A stretch of DNA of 64,000 nucleotides from the NCBI RefSeq assembly GCF_003627955.1, contig NZ_RBWS01000028.1, forward strand, positions 1 to 64,000. Direction: 5' to 3'. Below, piece by piece: positions 43,079-50,998 of the stretch; positions within the stretch are counted from its first letter, which is position 1, and each line of letters begins with the position of its first letter. This stretch comes from Sphingobacterium puteale (lineage in GTDB: Bacteria; Bacteroidota; Bacteroidia; Sphingobacteriales; Sphingobacteriaceae). The notes under the pieces are model-generated. The model did no database searches and was not told the origin of the DNA. It saw only the letters and a list, made by a program, of their open reading frames with translations. A program made the position numbers and the translations under genes.

Positions 43079-45496
43079 ATGTCCAATCATTTTAAACGCT
43101 TCTTGCTTGTTGCTGCATTTTCTGCATTACAATTCTATTCTTTCGCTCAGAATAGAGCCATTTATCATAAAGATTGGATCGACTTCAATAAAAATGGTAA
43201 AAAGGATGTCTATGAGGATTCCAAACAATCCATAGCGAGTCGTGTGGATGATTTATTGAGCCAGATGACAGCCCATGAAAAGGCTAATCAAACCGTTACC
43301 CTTTATGGGTATGGACGAGTTTTGAAGGATGAACAGCCTGCTGCCACCTGGGACAATGAAATATGGAAGCATGGATTGGCTAATATTGATGAAATGTTAA
43401 ACAGCTTAGCCTATAATAGGTCAGCAAAAAGTCTCTTTTCTTATCCCTTCAGTCGCCATGCTGTCGCGTTGAATAATGTGCAAAAGTGGTTTATTGAACA
43501 TACCCGCCTGGGAATCCCTGTTGATTTTACGAATGAAGGAATACATGGTCTAAACCATGATCGGGCGACACCATTACCTGCTCCGATCAATATCGGAAGT
43601 ACCTGGAATACCAAATTGGTGAGAACCGCTGGTGAGATTGTCGGAAGAGAAGCGAAATACTTAGGCTATACCAATGTTTATACGCCTATCCTCGATGTTT
43701 CGCGCGATCCACGATGGGGGCGCGTTGTGGAAACTTATGGTGAAAATCCCTTTCATATTGCAGAAATGGGCAAGCAGGCTGTATTGGGTGTTCAGCAAAA
43801 TGGTATTGCGTCAACGTTGAAACACTACGCCGTTTATTCTGTTCCCAAAGGAGGACGCGATGGAAATGCGCGGACAGATCCGCATGTCGGTTTTCGTGAA
43901 ATGCATGAACTCCATTTATATCCTTTTAAAAGAGTGGTTAAAGAGGCCAAACCGCTTGGGATCATGAGCAGTTACAATGACTATGATGGTGTACCGGTCT
44001 CGTCAAGTAAATATTTTCTGCAAGATTTATTGCGGAAGGATTATGGATTTGAAGGTTATATTGTTTCCGATAGCGAAGCGCTCGAATTTATCAGCAGTAA
44101 ACATCATGTAGCCAGAGATTATAAAGAGGCGATCCGCCAGGCTTTGGAAGGCGGACTTAATGTCCGGACGAATTTTGATCCACCAAGTACATACCTGACT
44201 CCCTTGATGGAACTTATCAACGAAGGTGGGCTCGACATGAACGTATTGAATCAACGTGTTCGGGAGGTGCTGACGGTTAAGTTTAAACTGGGACTATTTG
44301 ATCATCCGCTTATCGATAATACCGGTTTAGCTGATCAGAAAGTCCATACCCAAGCCGATGAAAATATTTCTCTGCAGATGAACAGAGAATCCATTGTTCT
44401 GCTAAAAAATGAACAGCATCTCCTCCCTATTGATATCAATAAATACAAGCGGATTTTGGTCACAGGCCCCATGGCCGAGGCAACAAATTACACGACAAGT
44501 CGCTATGGTCCATCAAATAATCCAATAACAACTATTAAGGATGGTATTATAGCATATGCCAAGGACAAAGCACTGCAGGTAAACTATACGGTAGGAGTGG
44601 ATGTTGTCGATAAAAACTGGCCTGAAAGTGAAATTATCCCAACAGACCTATCTAAAGAGGAAATCCAAAGTATGACCACTGGTGTCCGGCTTGGGCAGGA
44701 GTCAGATTTAATTATTGCCGTCATGGGCGAATCAGAACGTGAAGTTGGTGAAAGCCGGTCTCGCTCAGATCTCAATCTACCTGGTAAACAGCGTGATTAT
44801 TTGATGAAGTTAAAAGAGACCGGAAAGCCTATCATTCTGATACTCGTAAATGGAAGACCGTTGTCCATTAATTGGGAAAATAAATACTTGCCAGCCATTG
44901 TGGAGAGCTGGTTTCTCAGTGGCCAATCTGGACGTGTTGTGGCAGATATGATATTTGGCGAGTATAATCCAAGCGGAAAGCTTCCGATTTCTTTTCCCAA
45001 ATCTGTTGGACAGATTGAAATGAATTTCCCGACCAAACCCGCGGCACAGGCGGGGCAACCTGGTGTGGGGCCCAATGGCTGGGGAAATAGTCGGGTTGTT
45101 GGATTCCTTTATCCTTTCGGTTATGGTTTAAGTTATACCGATTTTCAATTTTCAAATTTGCGGCTGAATAAAAAGCAAATACGACCAACGGATTCGTTGA
45201 CTGTTACGGTGGATGTACAAAATATTGGAAAAAGAAAGGGAGCGGAGGTCGTTCAACTATATGTCAAAGATGTGGTTTCTTCAGTTACAGCTTACGAGAT
45301 GGATCTTCGTGGTTTCGAAAAAATCGAATTGAATCCCGGCGAGAAAAAGTCTGTCCAGTTTTCAATTTTACCAGCACATCTCGAGTTGTTGGATCAATAC
45401 AACAAGTGGACTGTAGAGCCTGGGAGATTTGAAATCTTTATCGGAAATTCATCCGCTAACCTGCCGTTGAAAGATTCTTTTGATGTCGTCAACTAG
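43079..45496 (+). CDS. glycoside hydrolase family 3 beta-glycosidase
   Basis: 805-aa exported enzyme. The signal peptide ends SFAQ. Next comes an unusual calcium-loop-like stretch DWIDFNKNGKKDVYED, then the GH3 barrel with DFTNEGIHGLNHDRATPLPAP, PILDVSRDPRWGRVVETYGENPF and the nucleophile Asp in GYIVSDSEALEF. The middle alpha/beta sandwich has MGESEREVGESRSRSDLNLPG and the C-terminal fibronectin-III-like domain ends the protein. Preference for glucose or xylose linkages cannot be set from this. No SusCD genes adjoin it. Confidence 0.92.
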   Translation: MSNHFKRFLLVAAFSALQFYSFAQNRAIYHKDWIDFNKNGKKDVYEDSKQSIASRVDDLLSQMTAHEKANQTVTLYGYGRVLKDEQPAATWDNEIWKHGLANIDEMLNSLAYNRSAKSLFSYPFSRHAVALNNVQKWFIEHTRLGIPVDFTNEGIHGLNHDRATPLPAPINIGSTWNTKLVRTAGEIVGREAKYLGYTNVYTPILDVSRDPRWGRVVETYGENPFHIAEMGKQAVLGVQQNGIASTLKHYAVYSVPKGGRDGNARTDPHVGFREMHELHLYPFKRVVKEAKPLGIMSSYNDYDGVPVSSSKYFLQDLLRKDYGFEGYIVSDSEALEFISSKHHVARDYKEAIRQALEGGLNVRTNFDPPSTYLTPLMELINEGGLDMNVLNQRVREVLTVKFKLGLFDHPLIDNTGLADQKVHTQADENISLQMNRESIVLLKNEQHLLPIDINKYKRILVTGPMAEATNYTTSRYGPSNNPITTIKDGIIAYAKDKALQVNYTVGVDVVDKNWPESEIIPTDLSKEEIQSMTTGVRLGQESDLIIAVMGESEREVGESRSRSDLNLPGKQRDYLMKLKETGKPIILILVNGRPLSINWENKYLPAIVESWFLSGQSGRVVADMIFGEYNPSGKLPISFPKSVGQIEMNFPTKPAAQAGQPGVGPNGWGNSRVVGFLYPFGYGLSYTDFQFSNLRLNKKQIRPTDSLTVTVDVQNIGKRKGAEVVQLYVKDVVSSVTAYEMDLRGFEKIELNPGEKKSVQFSILPAHLELLDQYNKWTVEPGRFEIFIGNSSANLPLKDSFDVVN

Positions 45497-45544
45497 TGAT
45501 GTAATTGTGCTTGCATCAATAGAGGTATCAAAACGCGCTAAAAA

Positions 45545-45580
45545 GAAAAAGGATCCAGTAGATGTGCCGGATCCTTTTTC
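45545..45580. terminator. terminator between GH3 and NifU genes
   Basis: 12-bp perfect stem GAAAAAGGATCC/GGATCCTTTTTC with a 12-base loop. It works in both directions between convergent genes. Confidence 0.8.
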
Positions 45581-45603
45581 TATTTCATTGGTTCGCATGA
45601 GTC

Positions 45604-46158
45604 CTACATTGCTTCTGCAACGACTTCCGTCACACCTGGAACCATCCGTTTTAATAAACCTTCGATACCAGCTTTTAACGTGATCGTCGATGAAGGGCAA
45701 CCACTACAGGATCCCTTTAATTCAACGGTTACGATACCTTCGTTGAAGGATTTGTAATGAATGGCACCGCCATCCTGTTCAACGGCTGGTCGTACATAAT
45801 CATGTAATACCTGTTGTATTTTTACTTCTGTTTCTGTGCCTTCAAAGTTTACTTCTGAATCATGATGCACAACTTTTACTGCAAGCTCAGATTCAACAGC
45901 ACCTTTTACAAAGTCTTTCAATAAGGCTTCAATATCTTCCCATTCCGCATCTTCTGTTTTGGTAATGGTCACAAAATTGCTTGCGAAGAATACACCGTTT
46001 ACAAAATTGAATTTGAACAACTCCTGTGCGAAAGGTGAATCTTGTGCAGCTTCTTTATTTGGAAAATCCACACTACCGTTGATCAATAATTTATTGACCA
46101 AAAACTTCATGGTTGAAGGATTGGGAGTAGATTCTGTATATACGTTGATAGTAGCCAT
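45604..46158 (-). CDS. NifU-family iron-sulfur scaffold (Nfu)
   Basis: 184 aa. The N-terminal Nfu_N domain begins YTESTPNPSTMKFLVNK. The C-terminal NifU domain has the cluster-binding pair in GSCSGCPSSTITLKAGIE. It carries and delivers Fe-S clusters. Both Cys are intact. Promoter at 46182-46189. Confidence 0.92.
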   Translation of the reverse strand: MATINVYTESTPNPSTMKFLVNKLLINGSVDFPNKEAAQDSPFAQELFKFNFVNGVFFASNFVTITKTEDAEWEDIEALLKDFVKGAVESELAVKVVHHDSEVNFEGTETEVKIQQVLHDYVRPAVEQDGGAIHYKSFNEGIVTVELKGSCSGCPSSTITLKAGIEGLLKRMVPGVTEVVAEAM

Positions 46159-46181
46159 TTAAGTTTTATTTTTATTCCAAA

Positions 46182-46189
46182 CAAAGATA
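46182..46189 (-). promoter_or_regulatory. -7 element TATCTTTG of the nfu gene
   Basis: Perfect TAnnTTTG on the minus strand, 24 nt from the start codon, giving a leader of about 18 nt. Confidence 0.55.
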
Positions 46190-46230
46190 TATCAAAAGAA
46201 GCGTTGTTAAGGTCATCTATAAGTCAAAGC

Positions 46231-47580
46231 TTATAAAGTGACACCAGTGTAATTAGAAGGGCTGATTGCTTTTAATTCCGCTTTTACCTCTTCAGATACA
46301 TTGAGATTGTCCACAAAGGATGCAATGGTCTCTTTGGTCACCTGTGTATTGGTGCGTGTTAGATCTTTCAGTGCTTCATATGGTTTTGGATAGCCTTCCC
46401 TGCGCAAGATCGTTTGTAACGCTTCGGCAACAACAGCCCAATTATTTTCAAGATCATTCGCTAAGGCCTGTTCATTCAATATTAATTTGCGTAAACCTCT
46501 CAATGTCGATTTTACTGCAATTAAGGTATGTGCAAATGGAACACCGATATTACGTAACACAGTTGAATCTGTTAAGTCCCTTTGAAGACGTGAAATCGGT
46601 AATTTGGCCGCTAAATGTTCAAATATAGCATTTGCGATGCCTAAATTTCCTTCTGCATTTTCAAAGTCGATTGGATTGACTTTGTGCGGCATTGCAGAAG
46701 AGCCAATTTGACCAGCAGTGATTTTTTGCTTAAAATATTCCATGGAGATATAAGTCCATATATCACGGCATAGATCAATGACAATATTATTGATTCGTTT
46801 TAATGCGTCACAGCTAGCGGCAAAATTGTCATAGTGCTCAATTTGGGTCGTGGTTTGTGAACGATCCAGTCCTAAGATTTTATTGACAAAGTTATTGCCG
46901 AATTCAATCCAGTTGGTTTCTGGATAAGCTACATGATGAGCATTGAAATTACCCGTTGCCCCACCAAACTTTGCTGAATACGGTACGGTATGTAAAAGCT
47001 GTAACTGACGCTCTATACGTTCGACAAAAACATACAATTCTTTACCTAAGCGAGTTGGAGATGCGGGTTGTCCGTGGGTACGGGCGAGCATGGGAATGTC
47101 GGACCAAGAGGTTGCCAAAGACCTTAATTCATGGAGCAATTCATCAATGACCGGTGTATAACTTTCTTTGATAGCCTCTTTCCAGGAAAGTGGAATGGCC
47201 GTGTTGTTGATATCCTGAGATGTTAAGCCAAAGTGGATAAATTCAAGATAATCCTGCAACCCTAGTTTTTCAAATTGATCTTTTAAAAAATATTCAACAG
47301 CTTTAACATCATGATTGGTAACTTTTTCGGTATTCTTGATCCATATTGCATCTTCTTCCGAAAAATTTCGATAGATATCTCTTAATTTTTCGTTCAACGT
47401 TTTATCGAAATGTTGCAACTGAACGATTCCTGATTCGCTTAATGCTATAAAATATTCGACTTCGATGCGCACTCGATATTTTATTAAGGCAAATTCAGAG
47501 AAAAAAGCTGCAAGCTCATTGGTGTTATTGTAATAGCGTCCGTCAATAGGCGTAACTGCTGTTAAGGATGATAAAGCCAT
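46231..47580 (-). CDS. purB: adenylosuccinate lyase
   Basis: 449-aa lyase of purine synthesis, acting on SAICAR and adenylosuccinate. Of the long (E. coli-like) class, starting MALSSLTAVTPIDGRYYNN. The signature loop is GSSAMPHKVNPIDFENAEGN, with the catalytic His region LARTHGQPASPTRLGKEL and GATGNFNAHH. The ATG at 47580 matches the family N-terminus; one seven codons upstream is unlikely. Confidence 0.96.
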   Translation of the reverse strand: MALSSLTAVTPIDGRYYNNTNELAAFFSEFALIKYRVRIEVEYFIALSESGIVQLQHFDKTLNEKLRDIYRNFSEEDAIWIKNTEKVTNHDVKAVEYFLKDQFEKLGLQDYLEFIHFGLTSQDINNTAIPLSWKEAIKESYTPVIDELLHELRSLATSWSDIPMLARTHGQPASPTRLGKELYVFVERIERQLQLLHTVPYSAKFGGATGNFNAHHVAYPETNWIEFGNNFVNKILGLDRSQTTTQIEHYDNFAASCDALKRINNIVIDLCRDIWTYISMEYFKQKITAGQIGSSAMPHKVNPIDFENAEGNLGIANAIFEHLAAKLPISRLQRDLTDSTVLRNIGVPFAHTLIAVKSTLRGLRKLILNEQALANDLENNWAVVAEALQTILRREGYPKPYEALKDLTRTNTQVTKETIASFVDNLNVSEEVKAELKAISPSNYTGVTL

Positions 47581-47598
47581 AGATTGAATGATTTTTGG

Positions 47599-47606
47599 CA
47601 AAGGTA
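47599..47606 (-). promoter_or_regulatory. -7 element TACCTTTG of purB
   Basis: Perfect TAnnTTTG on the minus strand, 19 nt from the start codon, so the leader is about 13 nt. A start upstream of 47580 would lie inside the promoter. Confidence 0.55.
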
Positions 47607-47649
47607 AAAAAATGCTTGGAGCTTAGCAATTTAATTGGGATAGATATAA

Positions 47650-47678
47650 AAAAAGCCTCCGTTAACGGGAGGCTTTTT
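47650..47678 (-). terminator. terminator of heptad lipoprotein 1
   Basis: 11-bp stem AAAAAGCCTCC/GGAGGCTTTTT with a seven-base loop, 28 nt past the stop codon. Confidence 0.85.
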
Positions 47679-47705
47679 ATGCTGTTGAAATTCTGTTTCA
47701 AAGAA

Positions 47706-47930
47706 TTAATGAGCAGCTTTAGTTGAGTCAACAGCAGTTTTAGCTGAGTCAACAGCAGTTTTAGCTGAATCAACAGCAGTATTAGCTGAATCTAAAGCAG
47801 TGTTAGCTGAGTCTAAAGCAGTGTTAGCTGAATCAGTAGCTGCGTCAGTTTTTTTACCAGTTTCACCACATGAAGCGAAGGCTACAGTTAAAGCCAATCC
47901 TAAGAAACCTAATTTGAATGCGTTTTTCAT
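47706..47930 (-). CDS. heptad-repeat lipoprotein 1
   Basis: 74-aa lipoprotein with lipobox AFASC after a hydrophobic signal (MKNAFKLGFLGLALTVAFASC splits at Cys21). The mature part is five near-perfect seven-residue repeats of the form A-N/K-T-A-L/V-D-S, ending STKAAH. The DNA shows matching 21-nt repeats. It resembles small coiled-coil murein-type lipoproteins such as Lpp in general design, without clear homology. It is a paralogue of the gene 153 nt upstream and shares its promoter pattern. Function unknown. Confidence 0.8.
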   Translation of the reverse strand: MKNAFKLGFLGLALTVAFASCGETGKKTDAATDSANTALDSANTALDSANTAVDSAKTAVDSAKTAVDSTKAAH

Positions 47931-47990
47931 TTTATTAAAATTAAAAGTAATTTCTAAATCTTGTTATTTAAGACTTGATACCTGTAAATG

Positions 47991-48004
47991 AAAAAGGTAA
48001 CCCT
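47991..48004 (-). promoter_or_regulatory. shared promoter element, lipoprotein 1
   Basis: The 14-nt AGGGTTACCTTTTT (minus strand), 61 nt before the start codon, is identical to the element upstream of lipoprotein 2. TACCTTTT inside it resembles the -7 consensus. Confidence 0.55.
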
Positions 48005-48022
48005 ACTCTTCAATATTTTTTT

Positions 48023-48054
48023 AAAAAAAGAGGCTTCTCTTGCGAAAAGCCTCT
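48023..48054 (-). terminator. terminator of heptad lipoprotein 2
   Basis: Eight-bp stem AGAGGCTT/AAGCCTCT with a ten-base loop and an A7 run giving the T tract on the minus strand. Confidence 0.75.
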
Positions 48055-48083
48055 CCGAATACGTTATTCAGTTTCTAAAATTA

Positions 48084-48305
48084 TTATTTAGTAGCAGCTG
48101 AATCAACTTTAGCAGTAGCTGAATCAACTTTAGCAGTAGCTGAATCTACAGTAGTTTTAGCTGAATCTAATGTGTTAGCAGCAGAGTCAACTAAAGCAGA
48201 TGCTGAATCAGCAGCACCTTCAGCTTTTTTCTCAGTGTTGTTACAAGATGCGAAAGCTACAGTTAAAGCTAAACCTAAGAAACCGAATTTTAATGCGTTT
48301 TTCAT
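48084..48305 (-). CDS. heptad-repeat lipoprotein 2
   Basis: 73-aa paralogue of lipoprotein 1. The first 21 residues are almost the same (MKNALKFGFLGLALTVAFAS, then C), followed by NNTEKKAEGA and heptads of the DSAxxxV type, the last two identical (VDSATAK). It ends in ATK, so the C-terminal residue is Lys, as in Lpp where that Lys is joined to peptidoglycan; the parallel is suggestive only. It has its own promoter and terminator. Confidence 0.8.
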   Translation of the reverse strand: MKNALKFGFLGLALTVAFASCNNTEKKAEGAADSASALVDSAANTLDSAKTTVDSATAKVDSATAKVDSAATK

Positions 48306-48366
48306 TTTCTAATTTTCTAATTTAAATTGAAATATTTTCTTTTTCATTTGTTAATACACCGAACCC

Positions 48367-48380
48367 AAAAAGGTAACCCT
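48367..48380 (-). promoter_or_regulatory. shared promoter element, lipoprotein 2
   Basis: The same 14-nt AGGGTTACCTTTTT as upstream of lipoprotein 1, at nearly the same distance (62 nt) from the start codon. Conserved spacing and sequence support a common promoter or regulator site. Confidence 0.55.
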
Positions 48381-48491
48381 TCAAAAAAATATATTTTCTT
48401 AAAAATATATAACTATTTGGTAATTAATGGTTTATTTATATAGGGTAATCTTCAAATTAGTCCTTTTAACTGATCTAATGGGCGAGAAATT

Positions 48492-48531
48492 AAAAAAAAG
48501 CCCAAACGAATGGATCGATATTCTTGTTTGG
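48492..48531 (-). terminator. terminator-like hairpin without an assigned gene
   Basis: Stem CCAAAC/GTTTGG plus GAAT/ATTC with a two-base bulge and an eight-base loop. The A8 run at 48492-48499 gives a T tract on the minus strand. No minus-strand gene precedes it, so it may end an unannotated small RNA. Confidence 0.45.
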
Positions 48532-48539
48532 AGAGTTAT

Positions 48540-48570
48540 TAGGGTAGGGGTAGGGGTAGGGGTAGGGATA
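48540..48570 (+). repeat. G-rich hexamer repeat (GGGGTA)n
   Basis: Five runs of three or four G separated by TA, about 31 nt in all (TAGGG, TAGGGG x3, TAGGG). This could form an intramolecular G-quadruplex. It lies about 85 nt upstream of the acyl-CoA dehydrogenase gene, between two strands' transcription units. It is probably length-variable. Confidence 0.8.
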
Positions 48571-48655
48571 GGAGAGCAGTTTGTTACTCGCTGACCGTTT
48601 GCACAAACAATTTTCAATTATTTTTATTAATTTATGAAGAAACGCTCTAAAAAGA

Positions 48656-50014
48656 ATGACGATCATGTTTGATAAAGTTAAGAATATAATGGATTTGGCA
48701 AAATCAATAGACTTTGGCAAATTGGAGGAAATCTCGAAAAAGGTAGATCTAGGCGCTGTGATGGATGCGGTCTCGAAAATGGACGATAAACAGCTCCATG
48801 GTTTAATGAAAATGCTGAATGCCGGTAATCAGAAAAAAGAATTACCCCCTATCAATGGAGATTTCTACGATATGGATAGCAAATTAAATGGATCAGACCG
48901 CGAACTTCAACTAAAGGTACGTGAGTTTATGGAGGTGGAGGTAAAGCCTATTGTCAATAAATATTGGTTAAGGGACGAATTTCCTTTTGAAATTGTACCA
49001 AAACTAGCAGCCTTAAATATCTGCGGGTATACCTATGAAGGATATGGATGTATGGGCGGAAGTTCGCTGATGGAAGGCATTATTGCGGCGGAGATTGCTC
49101 GGGTAGACGCTTCAGTCGCTACTTTTTTTGGCGTACAGAGTGGTTTAGCCATGGGGTCGATTTATATCTGTGGATCGGAGGAACAAAAACAAGAGTGGCT
49201 GCCAAGAATGCAAAAGATGGAAGTAATTGGTGCTTTTGGTCTTACCGAACCGGAAGTTGGTTCTGGAGTCGCGGGCGGTTTGACAACAACTTGTAAGAAG
49301 ACCGAGGAGGGATGGGTGTTGAATGGTCAGAAGAAATGGATTGGAAATTCAACCTTTTCTGATATCACGATTGTCTGGGCAAGAGATCTGGATGATGGCG
49401 AGGTGAAAGGTTTTATTATCCGTAAAGATAATCCTGGGTTCTCAGTTGAAAAGATCAAAGATAAAATGGCTTTGCGGATTGTGCAAAATGGATTGATTAC
49501 ATTAGACAACTGTATCATCCCCGAAACAGATCGTTTGCAAAATGCCAATTCTTTTAAAGATACGGGCAAAGTACTCCAGATGACGCGCGCGGGGGTGGCA
49601 TGGATGGCTGTGGGCTGCGCACGCGGAGCCTATGAAAATGCTTTAGATTATACACGCAAAAGAAAACAGTTCGGCAAGCCTATTGCGTCTTTTCAGTTGA
49701 TCCAAAATCATTTGGTCGAAATGCTTTCTAACCTTACAGCTATGCAAACGCTCGTCTTTAGGCTTTCTGAACTCCAGGACGCAGGACAGCTGCGGGATGA
49801 ACATGCTTCACTAGCTAAGGTCTTTTGTTCATTGCGTACGAGAGATATTGTATCTAAGGCGAGGGAAGTCATGGGGGGGAATGGCATTTTATTGGAATAT
49901 AATGTCGCCAGATTTCTTGCTGATGCGGAGGCGATATACTCATATGAAGGGACCAAAGAAATCAATTCATTGATCGTCGGAAGAAGTATTACCGGATTTA
50001 GTGCCTTTGTATAA
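48656..50014 (+). CDS. acyl-CoA dehydrogenase (glutaryl-CoA dehydrogenase-like)
   Basis: 452 aa. A roughly 60-residue N-terminal helical extension precedes the dehydrogenase core. Substrate/FAD motifs are AFGLTEPEVGSGVAGGL and WIGNSTFSDITIVWAR. The catalytic Glu is in IYSYEGTKEINSLIVGRSITG, the position used by glutaryl-CoA dehydrogenase and plant ACX4-type enzymes. Arg in TRKRKQFGKPI binds CoA. The exact acyl chain is undetermined. A second ATG three codons in (MFDKVK) is possible. The extension is unusual for the family and may be a separate module. Confidence 0.87.
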   Translation: MTIMFDKVKNIMDLAKSIDFGKLEEISKKVDLGAVMDAVSKMDDKQLHGLMKMLNAGNQKKELPPINGDFYDMDSKLNGSDRELQLKVREFMEVEVKPIVNKYWLRDEFPFEIVPKLAALNICGYTYEGYGCMGGSSLMEGIIAAEIARVDASVATFFGVQSGLAMGSIYICGSEEQKQEWLPRMQKMEVIGAFGLTEPEVGSGVAGGLTTTCKKTEEGWVLNGQKKWIGNSTFSDITIVWARDLDDGEVKGFIIRKDNPGFSVEKIKDKMALRIVQNGLITLDNCIIPETDRLQNANSFKDTGKVLQMTRAGVAWMAVGCARGAYENALDYTRKRKQFGKPIASFQLIQNHLVEMLSNLTAMQTLVFRLSELQDAGQLRDEHASLAKVFCSLRTRDIVSKAREVMGGNGILLEYNVARFLADAEAIYSYEGTKEINSLIVGRSITGFSAFV

Positions 50015-50053
50015 TACCGTTTTCTAGACCTAATTGTTGTGGTAGGTGCCAGA

Positions 50054-50097
50054 TAAAATAACGAAGGCTTGAGTTATCTCAAGCCTTCGTTATTTTA
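50054..50097. terminator. terminator between acyl-CoA DH and META genes
   Basis: 20-bp perfect stem (TAAAATAACGAAGGCTTGAG and its complement) with a TTAT loop. It serves both convergent genes and overlaps the end of the META gene. Confidence 0.85.
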
Positions 50098-50877
50098 TTT
50101 TCGATGAAACCTCATCATAGCAATATCACCCATGATAAAAGTCAATGTATTTTCACTGACATCGTAGCTGTTTACTTTTTCTAATATAGAAAAGAAAGTC
50201 GCTTCGCCGCTACCCTCGCAAGCCATTTTTGTAGACATGATCGGTCCAAAACTTATTTGATGTCCATTTGTCTTAAATGTAGCGTTGTAATTATTACAAC
50301 TGCTATTTCCATTTATTTTTCCGTCTACAGTGTTGAATGTCATCGTTGGTTTACGATTCGGATATAATCCCTCAAAAGCGATACGTGGTCCGGAAATGTA
50401 ATCGAGTTCCCAGGTTCCGCTTAAATTTTGCTTTTCCTCCAATAATTTAAATTTTGCCAAGGGAGCCATTCTTGCTTTATTTAAACTGAGGATACCATTG
50501 TTGATGGTATAGTTGTCTGCGGTGATCAACGCTTTGGATAATCCTTGCTCGATTGACATGTCTGGGCAGGCCATCATCGTTGACATTCCCTGTGCGAATT
50601 TGATTTTTCCATCGGTAGAAAAAGTAAGTTCACCACCTATGCCGTTACAACCACCGCTGGCGCTGTATCTTTTCTCTTCCAATTTTAGGAAAGGGACTTT
50701 GCCATTGACCTGGTCGGCGACAGCTTTCCCTCCGATTTCTATTAATTGCCATTTTTTTCCAATAAGAAGGGCCGATGTATTGTCCGTGTTTTGTTTGTCT
50801 GAATTCTTTTTCGATACTGCGCAACTTGTAAGCGCAAGAACAGCCATCATCAATACCACAATGTTTCTAAATCTCAT
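50095..50877 (-). CDS. lipoprotein with two META domains
   Basis: 260-aa predicted lipoprotein with lipobox ALTSC followed by AVSKK. Two META/HslJ-like domains follow: the first about 40-145 (QLIEIGGKAVADQVNG, then SASGGCNGIGGELTF and MACPDM), the second about 150-258 (WELDYISGPRIAFEG, SSCNNYNATFKTNG, MACEGSG). Each has the paired Cys typical of META domains. HslJ-type proteins are linked to stress or drug tolerance. The precise role is unknown. Confidence 0.87.
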   Translation of the reverse strand: MRFRNIVVLMMAVLALTSCAVSKKNSDKQNTDNTSALLIGKKWQLIEIGGKAVADQVNGKVPFLKLEEKRYSASGGCNGIGGELTFSTDGKIKFAQGMSTMMACPDMSIEQGLSKALITADNYTINNGILSLNKARMAPLAKFKLLEEKQNLSGTWELDYISGPRIAFEGLYPNRKPTMTFNTVDGKINGNSSCNNYNATFKTNGHQISFGPIMSTKMACEGSGEATFFSILEKVNSYDVSENTLTFIMGDIAMMRFHRK

Positions 50878-50948
50878 CTTTTAAATTTTTATATAAAACA
50901 TTATTTCTAACGTTTGGTTTGGCAAAGCGCTACAAAAGGTGCTTAACA

Positions 50949-50979
50949 AAATAAGGCTTCCCATGGGGAAGCCTTATTT
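50949..50979 (-). terminator. yidC terminator
   Basis: 14-bp stem around an ATG loop (AATAAGGCTTCCC/GGGAAGCCTTATT), 20 nt past the yidC stop codon. Confidence 0.8.
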
Positions 50980-50998
50980 ATCAGCCATGTAAATTGTA

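Noticed and set aside
48432..48720. Minus-strand frames with Pro-Thr or Pro-Tyr repeats
   Set aside because: They simply translate the G-rich hexamer repeat and have no start context.
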